A DNA stretch of 64,000 bases from an uncultured Sphingomonas sp. (GCA_913774925.1 CAJYKB010000083.1:1-64000); one strand, 5' to 3'; counted from the stretch's first letter, positions 36,341 through 47,457 are shown. Numbers and translations are program-made. The notes: generated from the letters alone by a model not told the origin.

Positions 36341-37507
36341 TCATCGCAACGCGTCGACGAACCGCTCGAACAGATAGAAGCTGTCCTGCGGCCCCGGGCT
36401 TGCCTCCGGGTGATACTGGACCGAGAACGCCGGGCGATCGGTCAGCTCCAGCCCCGCGTTGCTGCCGTCGAACAGCGACACGTGCGTCTCGCGGGCATTA
36501 TGCGGCAGCGTCTCACGTTCGACCGCGAAGCCGTGGTTCATGCTGGTGATTTCGACCGCGCCGTCGCTCAATCGCTGGACCGGGTGGTTGGCGCCGCGGT
36601 GGCCCTGGAACATCTTGGTGGTCTTTGCCCCCACCGCGAGGCCGAGCAGTTGGTGGCCCAGGCAGATGCCGAACAGCGGCTTTCCCGTATCGAGCAGTTG
36701 CCGGATCACCGGGACCGCATATTCGCCGGTCGCGGCGGGATCGCCGGGACCGTTGGAGAGAAAGATGCCGTCCGGGCTCAGCGCCATGATCTCGTCGAAC
36801 GTCGCCTGTGCGGGCACGACCGACACCTTCGCCCCGGCCTGAACCAGGTTGCGGAAGATATTGAACTTGCTGCCATAGTCGATCGCGACAACATGCGGAC
36901 GCTCGCCCGCGTCTGCCGCGCCATAGCCGAAGCCGAGCCGCCAGATGCCGCCGTCCCACGTGCCGTGCGTCTCGCGCGTCACGTCCTTGGCAAGGTCCAT
37001 CCCCTCCAGCCCCGGCCAGCCGCGCGCCATCGCGAGCAGCGCCGGCAGGTCGAACTGGCCCGCCGGCGAATGAGCGACCACGCCGTTGGGCGCGCCGCTG
37101 GAGCGGATGCGCCGCGTCAGCGCGCGCGTGTCGATCCCGGCGAGGCCGATGCGGGTGTGGCGCTTCATCCAGCCGTCGAGGTTCTCCATCGCGCGGAAGT
37201 TGGAAGGCGCGGTCGGATCCTCGCGCACGATCATGCCCAGCGCATGGGGGTTATCCGCCTCCACGTCGTCCGGGTTGGCGCCGACATTGCCGATATGCGG
37301 GAAGGTGAAGGTGATGATCTGACCCGCGAAGGACGGGTCCGTCATGATCTCCTGATAGCCGGTCATCGCGGTGTGGAAGCACACCTCGCCCACCGCCGCG
37401 CCCTCCGCGCCGAAGCCACGGCCCCATGCCACCTCGCCATTCGCCAGGACGAGGACGCCGGTGGCCCCTTCCGGTTGCGGGACGCGCGAAATGTCGGGCT
37501 CGGCCAT
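36341..37507 (-). CDS. carA: carbamoyl-phosphate synthase small subunit
   Basis: CarA (388 aa) is the glutamine amidotransferase that feeds ammonia to CarB. The N-terminal domain shows GVLVLANGEVAWGRGFGAEG, TGYQEIMTDPSFAGQIITFTFPHIGN, and GLAGIDTRALTRRIRSSGAPNG. The class I amidotransferase domain has FLSNGPGDPAA, the nucleophile Cys in PLFGICLGHQLLGLA, and the His-Glu pair in VQYHPEASPGPQDS. The ATG at 37507 with GAGGAG twelve bases upstream is preferred to an in-frame TTG at 37516 that is only three bases from the same purine run. It starts the leftward carA-carB unit. Confidence 0.96.
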   Translation of the reverse strand: MAEPDISRVPQPEGATGVLVLANGEVAWGRGFGAEGAAVGEVCFHTAMTGYQEIMTDPSFAGQIITFTFPHIGNVGANPDDVEADNPHALGMIVREDPTAPSNFRAMENLDGWMKRHTRIGLAGIDTRALTRRIRSSGAPNGVVAHSPAGQFDLPALLAMARGWPGLEGMDLAKDVTRETHGTWDGGIWRLGFGYGAADAGERPHVVAIDYGSKFNIFRNLVQAGAKVSVVPAQATFDEIMALSPDGIFLSNGPGDPAATGEYAVPVIRQLLDTGKPLFGICLGHQLLGLAVGAKTTKMFQGHRGANHPVQRLSDGAVEITSMNHGFAVERETLPHNARETHVSLFDGSNAGLELTDRPAFSVQYHPEASPGPQDSFYLFERFVDALR

Positions 37508-37631
37508 GATCGGCAAGCACTCCTCAGGTTGGTTTGCAGCAATGTCGCTAAGTGCCGCCCGCTAGTCCCCCGGCCCCGCAACGTCAACCGGCCACTCGCC
37601 TGACGGCGACGGGGGCGCTATCGCAGCGGGC

Positions 37632-38084
37632 ATGATTCGAGACGACATCAAGCAAGCCCAGATCGCCGCCATGAAGGCCGGCGACAAGGAAACCCGCGCC
37701 GCGATCGGCCTGATCCAGGCAGCGGTGAAGAACCGCGATATCGAGGCGCGCACCGGCGGCGCGCCCGCGGACGACGACGCGCTGGTGATCGAGGTTCTGC
37801 AAAAGATGGTGAAGCAGCGCCGCGAATCGATCGCGATGTACGAGCAGGGCGGCCGCGCCGAACTGGCCGCCGCGGAGGCCGCAGAGGTCGCCGTGATCGA
37901 GCGCTTCCTGCCGGCGCAGATGAGCGAGGACGAAACGAAGAACGCGATCGAAGCGATCAAGGCGGACCTGGGGGCGAGCGGCATGAAGGACATGGGCCGC
38001 GTGATGGCGGAGCTGAAGGCGCGCCATGCGTCGACGCTGGACATGAGCAAGGCGTCGGGGCTGGTGAAGGCGGCGCTGGCGTAA
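37632..38084 (+). CDS. yqeY: GatB/YqeY domain protein
   Basis: A 150-aa helical protein of the YqeY family, related to the tail domain of the GatB amidotransferase. It has MIRDDIKQAQIAAMKAGDKE, LGLIQAAVKNRDIEAR-type helix (IGLIQAAVKNRDIEARTG), ALVIEVLQKMVKQRRESIAMYEQGGR, and the C-terminal FLPAQMSEDETKNAIEAIKA and MKDMGRVMAELKARHASTLD. Function is unknown, possibly tRNA-related. In many bacteria yqeY lies just before dnaG-rpoD, as here, although two large repeats separate them. Confidence 0.93.
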   Translation: MIRDDIKQAQIAAMKAGDKETRAAIGLIQAAVKNRDIEARTGGAPADDDALVIEVLQKMVKQRRESIAMYEQGGRAELAAAEAAEVAVIERFLPAQMSEDETKNAIEAIKADLGASGMKDMGRVMAELKARHASTLDMSKASGLVKAALA

Positions 38085-38123
38085 CCCCCTACCCACCCCC
38101 TACCCCGGCATTCCCGCGAACCT

Positions 38124-38234
38124 CCGTCATCCCGCGGAGACGGGAATCCATATACGCTGAACTTCATACGCTGAACTTCGCGATAGAGCCGGAACGTCGG
38201 CGTGTATGGATCCCCGCCTTCGCGGGGATGACGG
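38124..38234. repeat. long inverted repeat with an internal tandem duplication
   Basis: The left arm (38124-38156, CCGTCATCCCGCGGAGACG.. to TATACG) pairs with the right arm (38201-38234, CGTGTATGGATCCCC.. to ATGACGG) with few mismatches. Inside, the 14-mer ATACGCTGAACTTC occurs twice in tandem at 38152-38165 and 38166-38179. It is the same arm family as at 21752 and 27294. Confidence 0.75.
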
Positions 38235-38241
38235 GTGGTTG

Positions 38242-38453
38242 GTTCGGGCGAAGGCGCGAAGACGCGAAGAAGGCTGGTTCACGCGGAGGCGCGGAGATTG
38301 GCGTCGGCGGTGACGCTCCGAGCCACGCCAGCCGTTCAACATGTGGCAGACTGATGAGCGATTGCGCTGACGCGCAGCATGACCCCAAACGCACCCCCTC
38401 CGCGTCTCCGCGTAAACCCCCGTAATCTTCGCGGCTTCGCGGCTTCGTGCGAA
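38242..38453. repeat. second inverted-repeat element upstream of dnaG
   Basis: The left arm at about 38242-38298 (GTTCGGGCGAAGGCGCG.. through TTCACGCGGAGGCGCGGAG) is imperfectly complementary to the right arm at about 38394-38453 (CCCTCCGCGTCTCCGCG.. through GGCTTCGTGCGAAC), enclosing about 95 bases of unique sequence. Together with the element just left of it, it fills the 422-base gap between yqeY and dnaG. The dnaG GTG lies only about 54 bases beyond it, so the dnaG-rpoD promoter must be inside or very close to the element. Confidence 0.65.
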
Positions 38454-38506
38454 CAGGATCATTGCAATTTCGCCACCCCCGCGGTAATGCCACGTTACAA
38501 TCGCGC

Positions 38507-40404
38507 GTGAGCCTCACTCCCGCCTTCCTCGACGAATTGCGCGCGCGGACATCGCTGTCCGCGCTGCTCGGCAAGACGGTGAAGCTGACCCGCGCCGGGC
38601 GCGAGATGAAGGGCTGCTGCCCCTTCCACAATGAAAAGACGCCCAGCTTCTACGTCAACGACGACAAGGGCTTCTATCACTGCTTCGGCTGCTCGGCGCA
38701 CGGCGATGCGATCCGCTGGCTGACCGACCATCAGGGGCTGCCCTTCATGGAGGCGGTGAAGGAACTCGCCGCCGCCGCCGGAATGGAGGTGCCCGCGCAG
38801 GACCGCCACGCCGCGCAGCGCGCCGAGAAGGCGAAGTCGCTCCACGACGTGATGCAGGCCGCGGCCGATTTCTTCGTCCAGCAACTCGGCGCGATCGACG
38901 GCGCGGAAGCGCGCGCGCTGCTCGACCGGCGCGGCGTCACGCCTGCCAGCGCGAAGGCGTTCGGCATCGGCTATGCGCCCGATTCGCGTACCCGGCTACG
39001 CAGCGCGCTCAAGGACTTCGGCGACGCCATGCTCGTCGAGGCGGGGCTGCTGATCCAGGTCGAGGGGAAGGAGCCGTACGACCGGTTCCGCGGCCGCCTG
39101 ATGATCCCGATCCGCGATCCGCGCGGGCGCGTCATCGCATTCGGCGGGCGGATCATCGGAGAGGGCGAGCCCAAGTATCTCAATTCCCCCGACACCCCGC
39201 TCTTCGACAAGGGGCGCACGCTCTACAATCTCGATCGCGCCGCGCCCGCCGCGCGCAAGGCCGACCGGCTGTTCGTGGTCGAGGGTTATATGGACGCGAT
39301 CGCGCTGGCGCAGGGCGGCGTCGGCGAGGCGGTCGCCCCGCTCGGCACCGCGCTGACCGAGGCGCAGCTGGAGCGGCTGTGGCGCGTGGTCGACGTGCCG
39401 GTGGTGTGCCTCGACGGCGATGCCGCGGGGCAGAAGGCCGCGATCCGCGCCGCGCACCGCGCGCTGCCGATGCTGGCGCCGGGGCGCAGCCTCGCCTTCG
39501 TCACCTTGCCCGACGGCCAGGACCCCGACGACCTGATGCGCGCGAAGGGCGCAGCGGCGTTCGAGGCGCTGGTGCGCGAGGCCGAACCGCTGGTCGACCG
39601 GCTGTGGAAGCACGAACTGGCGGCGGAACCGCTGGGCACGCCGGAGCAGCGCGCGGGGCTGAAGCGCCGCCTGTCGGAGCTGGCGCAATCGATCGCCGAT
39701 CCTGCGGTAAAGGGCGAATATCAGGCGGAGTTCCGCCACCGCTTCGACGAACAGTTCGCGCGCAACCGCAGCACCGGCTTCCAGCAGCGCCAGCCTTTCT
39801 ACCCGATGGCGCAGCGCCGCCCGGGGCAGAAGTGGACGCCCCCTCCCCCGCCCGTGACCGAGGATGCGAAGAAGCTGCGCGCCGCCGGCGGGATCGACCG
39901 CGTGCTGGCCAAGGCGGTGCTTGCCGGGCTGATCCGCCATCCGGCCGAGATCGCGCGGCATATGGAGGTCCTGGGCAGCCTGAAACTCGCCGACGGCGCG
40001 CTGGGGCGGCTGTTCGAGGCGGTGGTGGATGTGGCGCTGGAGGACCGGCGCGACGGCACGCTTGATAGCGGACGCCTCGTCACCATATTGGCACGGTCCG
40101 GTTTCGATACGGTCGCGCACGATCTCCTGAGAGCCGATACGATGCCCTATTCCTTCACGCGCGCCGATGGCGACACGAAGCAGGCACGTGAGGATCTCGA
40201 CGAGGCGATCGCGATACTGGTCACCCGGCCTGAGGTGGATGCGGCATTGGCGGAGGCCACCTCCGCGATGCAGGCGCGCTTCACCGACGAGGCGTTCGAA
40301 CGGCAGGTGGCATTGGTGAACGAACAGCGGGCGCTGGACCAGCGCCTTGCAAATCTCGTGCAGGCGAACGAAGACGCCCGCGCGCTTGGACCTGAGGACG
40401 ATTG

Positions 40405-40405
<1 letters not shown>
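38507..40405 (+). CDS. dnaG: DNA primase
   Basis: DnaG (632 aa) makes RNA primers for replication. The N-terminal CHC2 zinc finger is [20 protein letters not shown] then [13 protein letters not shown]. The RNA-polymerase domain has [60 protein letters not shown], the TOPRIM acidic cluster in [11 protein letters not shown] and [12 protein letters not shown], and [15 protein letters not shown]. The C-terminal third is the helicase-binding region, less conserved. The GTG at 38507 is chosen because [20 protein letters not shown] is where family members begin. Its TGA overlaps the rpoD ATG by one base (TGATG). Confidence 0.96.
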
Positions 40406-42432
<2,027 letters not shown>

Positions 42433-42829
42433 GATGGGACGCGGGACGGCTTGAGCCATTCCGCTGTCCGGCCGAGGCGAACCGGATACCGACCCACCTC
42501 GTCATGCCGGACGTGTTCCGGCATCCACCGTGCCGCTCACTCACACGCATTCGATGGGCGGAGCGGTGGATGCCGGAACAGGGCTCTCCTGAGCTTCGTC
42601 GAAGGGTCCGGCATGACGATGGAGACTTTTGCAGAGGTTCGAACATCTCCGGGGTGACGGATCTTCCGGGGCGCCAGAGGAGGCGCTGGCGAACGTTTCA
42701 CGAGAGCCGCTACCTCCGATTGTAAAAAATTCCGACATAAACCTCCCATTTACGTCGCGCTGCTAGTCCGGCTCTACGGAATGCGGCGGTCGCCTTCCGG
42801 TTCTCGCAGGCTGGCGTTCGGGAGGCGCG
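42433..42829. repeat. 397-base gap with a composite inverted repeat
   Basis: The left arm at 42500-42530 (CGTCATGCCGGACGTGTTCC..) pairs with a right arm at 42564-42618 that is interrupted by about 24 bases (GGCTCTCCTGAGCTTCGTCG.. at about 42581-42606). The right arm is followed by TGGAGACTTTTGCAGAGGT (42620-42638) exactly as in the repeat at 23971-24021. From about 42720 to 42829 the sequence is more AT-rich (TTGTAAAAAATTCCGACATA), a likely promoter area for the next gene, but I cannot fix its hexamers. Confidence 0.7.
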
Positions 42830-43501
42830 ATGATGGCGACGATACTCGGTAACGTCGGGCTCAAACCCACGGGCGCCGCCCATACCATCCTGACGCTGGT
42901 CGCATCGGACGGCACGGCGGCCTCGCCCCACGCCGCGACGCTGGAAAGCGCGACCGCGACGCTGCGCGACCTCACCGATGCGGTACACGCGCTCGCGGTC
43001 GTCCACGGCGCCTTCCCCGGCATCGTCGATCACGCCATGGCCCGTACCACCGACGATGCGGCACGCGACTGGCTGATCGCGGCGGGCGCCGCGATGACCG
43101 CGGAGCGATCGATGCTCGTCCGGCTGGCCTCCGCGGTCGGCCCCCTGCCCTCCACCCCCAATCAGGCGGCGTCGCAGGCCGCGATCCTGGGGCAGCGCCA
43201 CACGCTGGAGATGCTGGCGCAATCCGACCGCAACGGCTGCGCGACCGGCACGGCGCTCGCCTTCGTGCTCGACTGGGCCGCGGTCCGCCGCGTGCTCGAC
43301 AGCTGCGCCGATCGCGTCGGCCTGCCCGCCGCCGCCGATTTCGCCGCGACGACGATCGCCGCGCACGCCTTCGTCGAGGGGATCGATGCCACCCCGCCCG
43401 TCGAACGCGCGATGGCGTTCGGCGCGCAGCAGATGCTCGCGCAGCACCGCGGTCTGTGGCACCTGCTCGCCGCCCGCGCCGCCGCCCGCGCACAGCTCTA
43501 A
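42830..43501 (+). CDS. unrecognised 223-aa protein upstream of moxR
   Basis: I do not recognise this protein. It is soluble, Ala-rich and mostly helical by eye, with no signal peptide or membrane helix. Blocks that may be conserved are LRDLTDAVHALAVVHGAFPG, DDAARDWLIAAGAAMTAERS, GQRHTLEMLAQSDRNGCATG, TALAFVLDWAAVRRVLD and FGAQQMLAQHRGLWHLLAAR; the paired His residues and the GC in NGCATG stand out. Tandem ATGs follow GGGAGG. It is 71 bases before the MoxR ATPase and may be expressed with it. Coding character (codon third-position GC) matches its neighbours, so it is a real gene of unknown role. Confidence 0.75.
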   Translation: MMATILGNVGLKPTGAAHTILTLVASDGTAASPHAATLESATATLRDLTDAVHALAVVHGAFPGIVDHAMARTTDDAARDWLIAAGAAMTAERSMLVRLASAVGPLPSTPNQAASQAAILGQRHTLEMLAQSDRNGCATGTALAFVLDWAAVRRVLDSCADRVGLPAAADFAATTIAAHAFVEGIDATPPVERAMAFGAQQMLAQHRGLWHLLAARAAARAQL

Positions 43502-43572
43502 CCGCGCTTGCACAGCGGCGACGCTTCCCGCTACACCATACCCGTTATTCGAGACGACGACGGGAAGAGGCT

Positions 43573-44427
43573 ATGCAGCGGTTCGAGGGCACGCAGGATT
43601 ATGTCGCGACCGATGACCTGAAGGTCGCGGTCAATGCCGCGGTGACGCTGCGCCGCCCGCTGCTGGTCAAGGGGGAGCCGGGCACCGGCAAGACGGTGCT
43701 CGCCTATGAGATCGCCAAGGCGGTCGGCACCGACCTGATCGAATGGAACATCAAGTCGACGACCAAGGCGCAGCAGGGGCTGTACGAATATGACGCCGTC
43801 GCGCGCCTGCGCGATGGTCAGCTGGGCGACGAGCGCGTCCACGACATCGCCAACTACATCCGCAAGGGCAAGTTGTGGGAGGCGTTCCAGCGGGAGAAGC
43901 CCGCCGTCCTGCTGATCGACGAGATCGACAAGGCCGACATCGAGTTTCCCAACGACCTGTTGCAGGAACTCGATCGGATGGAATTCCACGTCTACGAGAC
44001 GAAGGAAACCGTGCGCGCGACCGAGCGCCCGATCGTCGTCATCACCTCCAACAACGAAAAGGAGCTGCCCGACGCCTTTCTGCGCCGCTGCTTCTTCCAT
44101 TATATCAAATTCCCGGACCGCGAGACGATGCAGTCGATCGTCGACGTCCATTTCCCCGGCATCCAGAAGATGCTGGTGTCGAAGGCGATGGACATCTTCT
44201 ACGACGTGCGCGAGGTGCCCGGTCTCAAGAAGAAGCCCTCGACAAGCGAGCTGCTCGACTGGCTCAAGCTCCTGCTGCACGAGGATATGCCATTGGAAGT
44301 GTTGCAGAACCGCGATCCGACGAAGGCGATCCCGCCGCTTCACGGTGCGCTGCTGAAGAACGAGCAGGACGTGATGCTGTTCGAGCGGCTGGCGTTCATG
44401 GCGAAGCGGCAGGCCAACAAGAACTGA
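43573..44427 (+). CDS. MoxR-family AAA+ ATPase
   Basis: A 284-aa AAA+ ATPase of the MoxR type, chaperone-like enzymes that work with von Willebrand A proteins to mature or insert cofactors in targets. It shows Walker A LLVKGEPGTGKTVLAYEIAK, the pore-like segment STTKAQQGLYEYDAV, Walker B AVLLIDEIDKADIEFPNDLL, sensor 1 RPIVVITSNNEKELPDAFLRRC with the Arg finger region, and a C-terminal lid. The ATG at 43573 follows GAAGAGG. The likely VWA partner is at 46158, separated here by two unrelated genes on the same strand. Confidence 0.92.
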   Translation: MQRFEGTQDYVATDDLKVAVNAAVTLRRPLLVKGEPGTGKTVLAYEIAKAVGTDLIEWNIKSTTKAQQGLYEYDAVARLRDGQLGDERVHDIANYIRKGKLWEAFQREKPAVLLIDEIDKADIEFPNDLLQELDRMEFHVYETKETVRATERPIVVITSNNEKELPDAFLRRCFFHYIKFPDRETMQSIVDVHFPGIQKMLVSKAMDIFYDVREVPGLKKKPSTSELLDWLKLLLHEDMPLEVLQNRDPTKAIPPLHGALLKNEQDVMLFERLAFMAKRQANKN

Positions 44428-44509
44428 GCCCACCCAAACCGGCAACGAACAACATTGTTCATCCGACGTTCACCACGCTACACGGGTTCGTGCGGCGTGA
44501 GGGTGGCGT

Positions 44510-45487
44510 ATGATCGAAAGCGGTTCGTTGACCCCGGGTACGCGTGTCGAACGCTTCGACGTGCCCGAGCACACCGCGCTGCGGGTCGAAATGCCGGCCC
44601 CGGCGCTCCGCGATCTCGTCAGCAATTATCACATCATGGATTCGCAGCGCGAGCATCATGACGGCCGGCAGCAATGGCTGCTGCCGTCATGGCCCGCGCT
44701 GCGCTTCATCCTGGCCCCGGACCCGATCACGCTGACCGTCGGGGCGCGACGCTACGATCCCATTCCCGAGGCCGCGTTGTACGGCACCGCCAGCAGGGCG
44801 ATGCAGATGACCACGCACGGCGGGGTCACCGTCGGGGTCGACCTCACCCCGCTCGGCTGGGCGCGGCTGATGAACCGGCGCGCGGATCTCTACCGCGACC
44901 GCATCGTGCCGTTGGAGACGGTGCTGCCCCCCGCATGGGTGGCGCGCACGCTCCAACGGCTGCGCGACAGCGATCAGGGCAGCGAGGTGAAGGCGATCCT
45001 GGACGACATGCTGCTCGCGATCGTCGCGCCTGCCACGCCGGACGATGCCGCGATCGTGGCGTTGCAGCGGCTGATCGCCGACGACGCCACCCGCGACCTG
45101 ACCGCCGCGGCCACCGCGGTGGGGATGACCCCGGCGGCGTTGCGCCGATTGGCGACGCGCTATTTCGGCTTCCCGCCCAAGACGCTGCTGATCCGCACCC
45201 GCTTCCTGCGCTCGCTGGTGCGGATGATGCACGCGGGCGACGATGCCGATTACAGCGCGATCGCGCCGACCTATTTCGACGCCTCGCACTTCCTGCGCGA
45301 CGCCGACCGCTTCCTGGGCACGACGCCGCGGCGGTTCCTGCGACAGGATCACCGCTACCTCAGCGCATTCCTGCGGGCGACGAGCGAGGTGCGCCGCGCC
45401 GCCCGCGCGGCGGACGGCCGTGCGCCCGCATCGATCCGGGCGACGGCCGCCAGCGAAGGCGGCCAAGGCCTTTCCAACATGGGTTAA
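44510..45487 (+). CDS. AraC-family transcriptional regulator
   Basis: A 325-aa regulator. The N-terminal two thirds resemble the cupin-like sensing part of AraC-type activators (VSNYHIMDSQREHHDGRQQW, GVTVGVDLTPLGWARLMNRR). The C-terminal domain (about 190-290) has two helix-turn-helices: DLTAAATAVGMTPAALRRLA then YSAIAPTYFDASHFLRDADR, ending in FLGTTPRRFLR, the typical AraC close. The last 35 residues are Ala/Arg-rich and unconserved. Effector and targets are unknown; the adjacent CHAP and MoxR/VWA genes are candidates. No strong ribosome binding site is visible before the ATG. Confidence 0.85.
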   Translation: MIESGSLTPGTRVERFDVPEHTALRVEMPAPALRDLVSNYHIMDSQREHHDGRQQWLLPSWPALRFILAPDPITLTVGARRYDPIPEAALYGTASRAMQMTTHGGVTVGVDLTPLGWARLMNRRADLYRDRIVPLETVLPPAWVARTLQRLRDSDQGSEVKAILDDMLLAIVAPATPDDAAIVALQRLIADDATRDLTAAATAVGMTPAALRRLATRYFGFPPKTLLIRTRFLRSLVRMMHAGDDADYSAIAPTYFDASHFLRDADRFLGTTPRRFLRQDHRYLSAFLRATSEVRRAARAADGRAPASIRATAASEGGQGLSNMG

Positions 45488-45522
45488 CCATCGTTTTACC
45501 CCCGTCGACTACGGTCGTCGCC

Positions 45523-46098
45523 ATGTCGCGCGTCCGTCGCCTCCTCATCCTCGCTGCCTACTCGCTCATGGGCACCGCAGCAGCGGCGAGCGCCGCCCCC
45601 GCGCCATCGCTGCTCGACTATGTCGGGCAATGCGTCCCCTTCGCGCGCGAGGCCTCGGGGATCCAGATCTACGGCGATGCCTGGACGTGGTGGGAGCAGG
45701 CGGAGGGCCGCTATCCCCGCGGCCATCGCCCGCGTGTCGGTGCGGTGATCGTGTTCGCGCGCAGCGGGCAGTTGAAGCTCGGCCATGTCGCGGTCGTCAG
45801 CCGCACCGTCGAGCGCCGCGTGGTGATGCTGACACACGCCAATTGGTCGCGCCGCGACGGCGTGCGCGGCCATGCCGAGCAGGACGTCACGCTCCACGAC
45901 GTCTCGCCCGCGAACGACTGGTCGCAGGTGAAGGTATGGTACGGCGACCGCGGCGGACTGGGCAGCAGCATCTATCCGGTCGAGGGGTTCATCTACGGCG
46001 ACGGACATGCCGCGGCGGGGCTGAGCGGCCGCCAGCCGGACGACGTCGGTGCGCTCATCGACGCCTATGTTCCGGAGGCCGCGACCGCGGCACGGTGA
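45523..46098 (+). CDS. secreted CHAP-domain amidase/peptidase
   Basis: A 191-aa exported protein. The signal peptide is LLILAAYSLMGTAAAASAAP. The CHAP (NlpC/P60-like) domain has the nucleophile Cys in DYVGQCVPFAREASG, DAWTWWEQAEGRYPRGHRP, VGAVIVFARSGQLKLGHVAV with the catalytic His, and VMLTHANWS providing the third polar residue. CHAP enzymes cleave peptidoglycan amide bonds or glutathionylspermidine-like amides. Here a periplasmic cell-wall role is likely. The start is the ATG at 45523, 35 bases after the AraC gene, just before the signal peptide. Confidence 0.85.
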   Translation: MSRVRRLLILAAYSLMGTAAAASAAPAPSLLDYVGQCVPFAREASGIQIYGDAWTWWEQAEGRYPRGHRPRVGAVIVFARSGQLKLGHVAVVSRTVERRVVMLTHANWSRRDGVRGHAEQDVTLHDVSPANDWSQVKVWYGDRGGLGSSIYPVEGFIYGDGHAAAGLSGRQPDDVGALIDAYVPEAATAAR

Positions 46099-46157
46099 AC
46101 CAACCGGGTCTTCGATAGCAACTCGACACGGCCGCCCGCGCGGGGCATCATGGGTGC

Positions 46158-47336
46158 ATGTTCCTCGCTTTCCTCGACGAGCTCCGCTCCGCCGGCATCC
46201 CGGCCAGCATGAAAGAGCACCTCCTCCTTCTCGAGGCGTTGCAAGCCGACGTGATCGACCGCTCGCCGGAGAATTTCTATTATCTCAGCCGCGCGGTGTA
46301 CGTGAAGGACGAGGGGCTGCTCGACAAGTTCGATCAGGTCTTCGCCAAGGTGTTCAAGGGGCTGGAGGCCAGCTTCGGACAGTCGGGCGCGGAGATTCCC
46401 GAGGATTGGCTGAAGGCGATCGCGGAGAAATATCTCACGCCGGAGGAGATGGAGGCGATCAAGTCGCTCGGCTCCTGGGAGGAGATCATGGAGACGCTGA
46501 AGAAGCGTCTGGAGGAACAGCAGAAGCGCCATCAGGGCGGCAACAAATGGGTCGGCACCGGCGGCACCAGCCCCTACGGCAATTCAGGCTACAATCCAGA
46601 AGGCGTGCGGATCGGCGGCGAGTCCAAGGAGAAGCGCGCGATCAAGGTGTGGGACCAGCGCGAGTTCCGCAATCTGGACAGCACGCGCGAGCTGGGCACG
46701 CGCAACATCAAGATCGCGCTGCGCCGGCTGCGCAAGTTCGCGCGCGAGGGGGCGGCGGACGAACTGGACATCGACGCAACAATCGACGGCACCGCGCGGC
46801 AGGGCTGGCTCGACGTGCATATGCGCGCGGAGCGCCGCAATGCGGTCAAGCTGTTGCTGTTCCTGGACGTCGGCGGGTCAATGGATCCGTTCATCAAGCT
46901 GTGCGAGGAATTGTTTTCGGCAGCGACGACCGAGTTCAAGAACCTGGAATTCTTCTACTTCCACAATTGTCCCTATGAAGGCGTGTGGAAGGACAACAAG
47001 CGCCGCTTCCAGGAGCGCACCCCGCTGTGGGACGTGCTGCACAAATACGGTCACGACTATAAGCTGATCTTCGTCGGCGATGCGTCGATGAGCCCGTACG
47101 AGATCACGCATCCCGGCGGCTCGGTCGAGCATTTCAACGAGGAGTCGGGCGCGGTGTGGATGCATCGGCTGACCAATACCTATCCCGCCGCCGTGTGGCT
47201 GAACCCCGTCGCGAAGGCGCAATGGGGCTATTCGCAGTCGGTGAAGATCATCCGCGAGCTGATGACCGACCGCATGTACCCGCTGACGCTGGCCGGGCTG
47301 GACGATGCGATGCGCGAGCTGACGCGGAAGCGTTGA
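46158..47336 (+). CDS. VWA domain protein, CoxE-like
   Basis: A 392-aa protein of the VWA containing CoxE-like family. The N-terminal region has MFLAFLDELRSAGIPASMKE and NFYYLSRAVYVKDEGLLDKFDQVF. A glycine-rich linker (GGNKWVGTGGTSPYGNSGYN) leads to EKRAIKVWDQREFRNLDSTR and then the VWA domain beginning VKLLLFLDVGGSMDPF, where the MIDAS reads DxGxS instead of the common DxSxS. The later LIFVGDASMSPYE and WLNPVAKAQWGYSQSVKII complete it. These proteins pair with MoxR ATPases; its partner is most likely the one at 43573. Confidence 0.9.
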   Translation: MFLAFLDELRSAGIPASMKEHLLLLEALQADVIDRSPENFYYLSRAVYVKDEGLLDKFDQVFAKVFKGLEASFGQSGAEIPEDWLKAIAEKYLTPEEMEAIKSLGSWEEIMETLKKRLEEQQKRHQGGNKWVGTGGTSPYGNSGYNPEGVRIGGESKEKRAIKVWDQREFRNLDSTRELGTRNIKIALRRLRKFAREGAADELDIDATIDGTARQGWLDVHMRAERRNAVKLLLFLDVGGSMDPFIKLCEELFSAATTEFKNLEFFYFHNCPYEGVWKDNKRRFQERTPLWDVLHKYGHDYKLIFVGDASMSPYEITHPGGSVEHFNEESGAVWMHRLTNTYPAAVWLNPVAKAQWGYSQSVKIIRELMTDRMYPLTLAGLDDAMRELTRKR

Positions 47337-47367
47337 CGGCGGGGCGAGTGGTTCGCCGGATCTTACT

Positions 47368-47457
47368 GTTCCCCGGCGAAGGCCGGGGTCCAGTTGGGAT
47401 GGCCTTGCGGACCATTGCGAACGTTTCCCAGCTGGACCCCGGCCTCCGCCGGGGAAC
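47368..47457. repeat. inverted repeat after the VWA gene
   Basis: Arms 47368-47393 (GTTCCCCGGCGAAGGCCGGG..) and 47431-47457 (..CCCGGCCTCCGCCGGGGAAC) pair with few mismatches around a 37-base spacer. The arm core (CCGGCGAAGGCCGGGGTCCAG) is a different family from the GTCATCCC type. It lies between the convergent VWA and RNase T2 genes. Confidence 0.7.
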
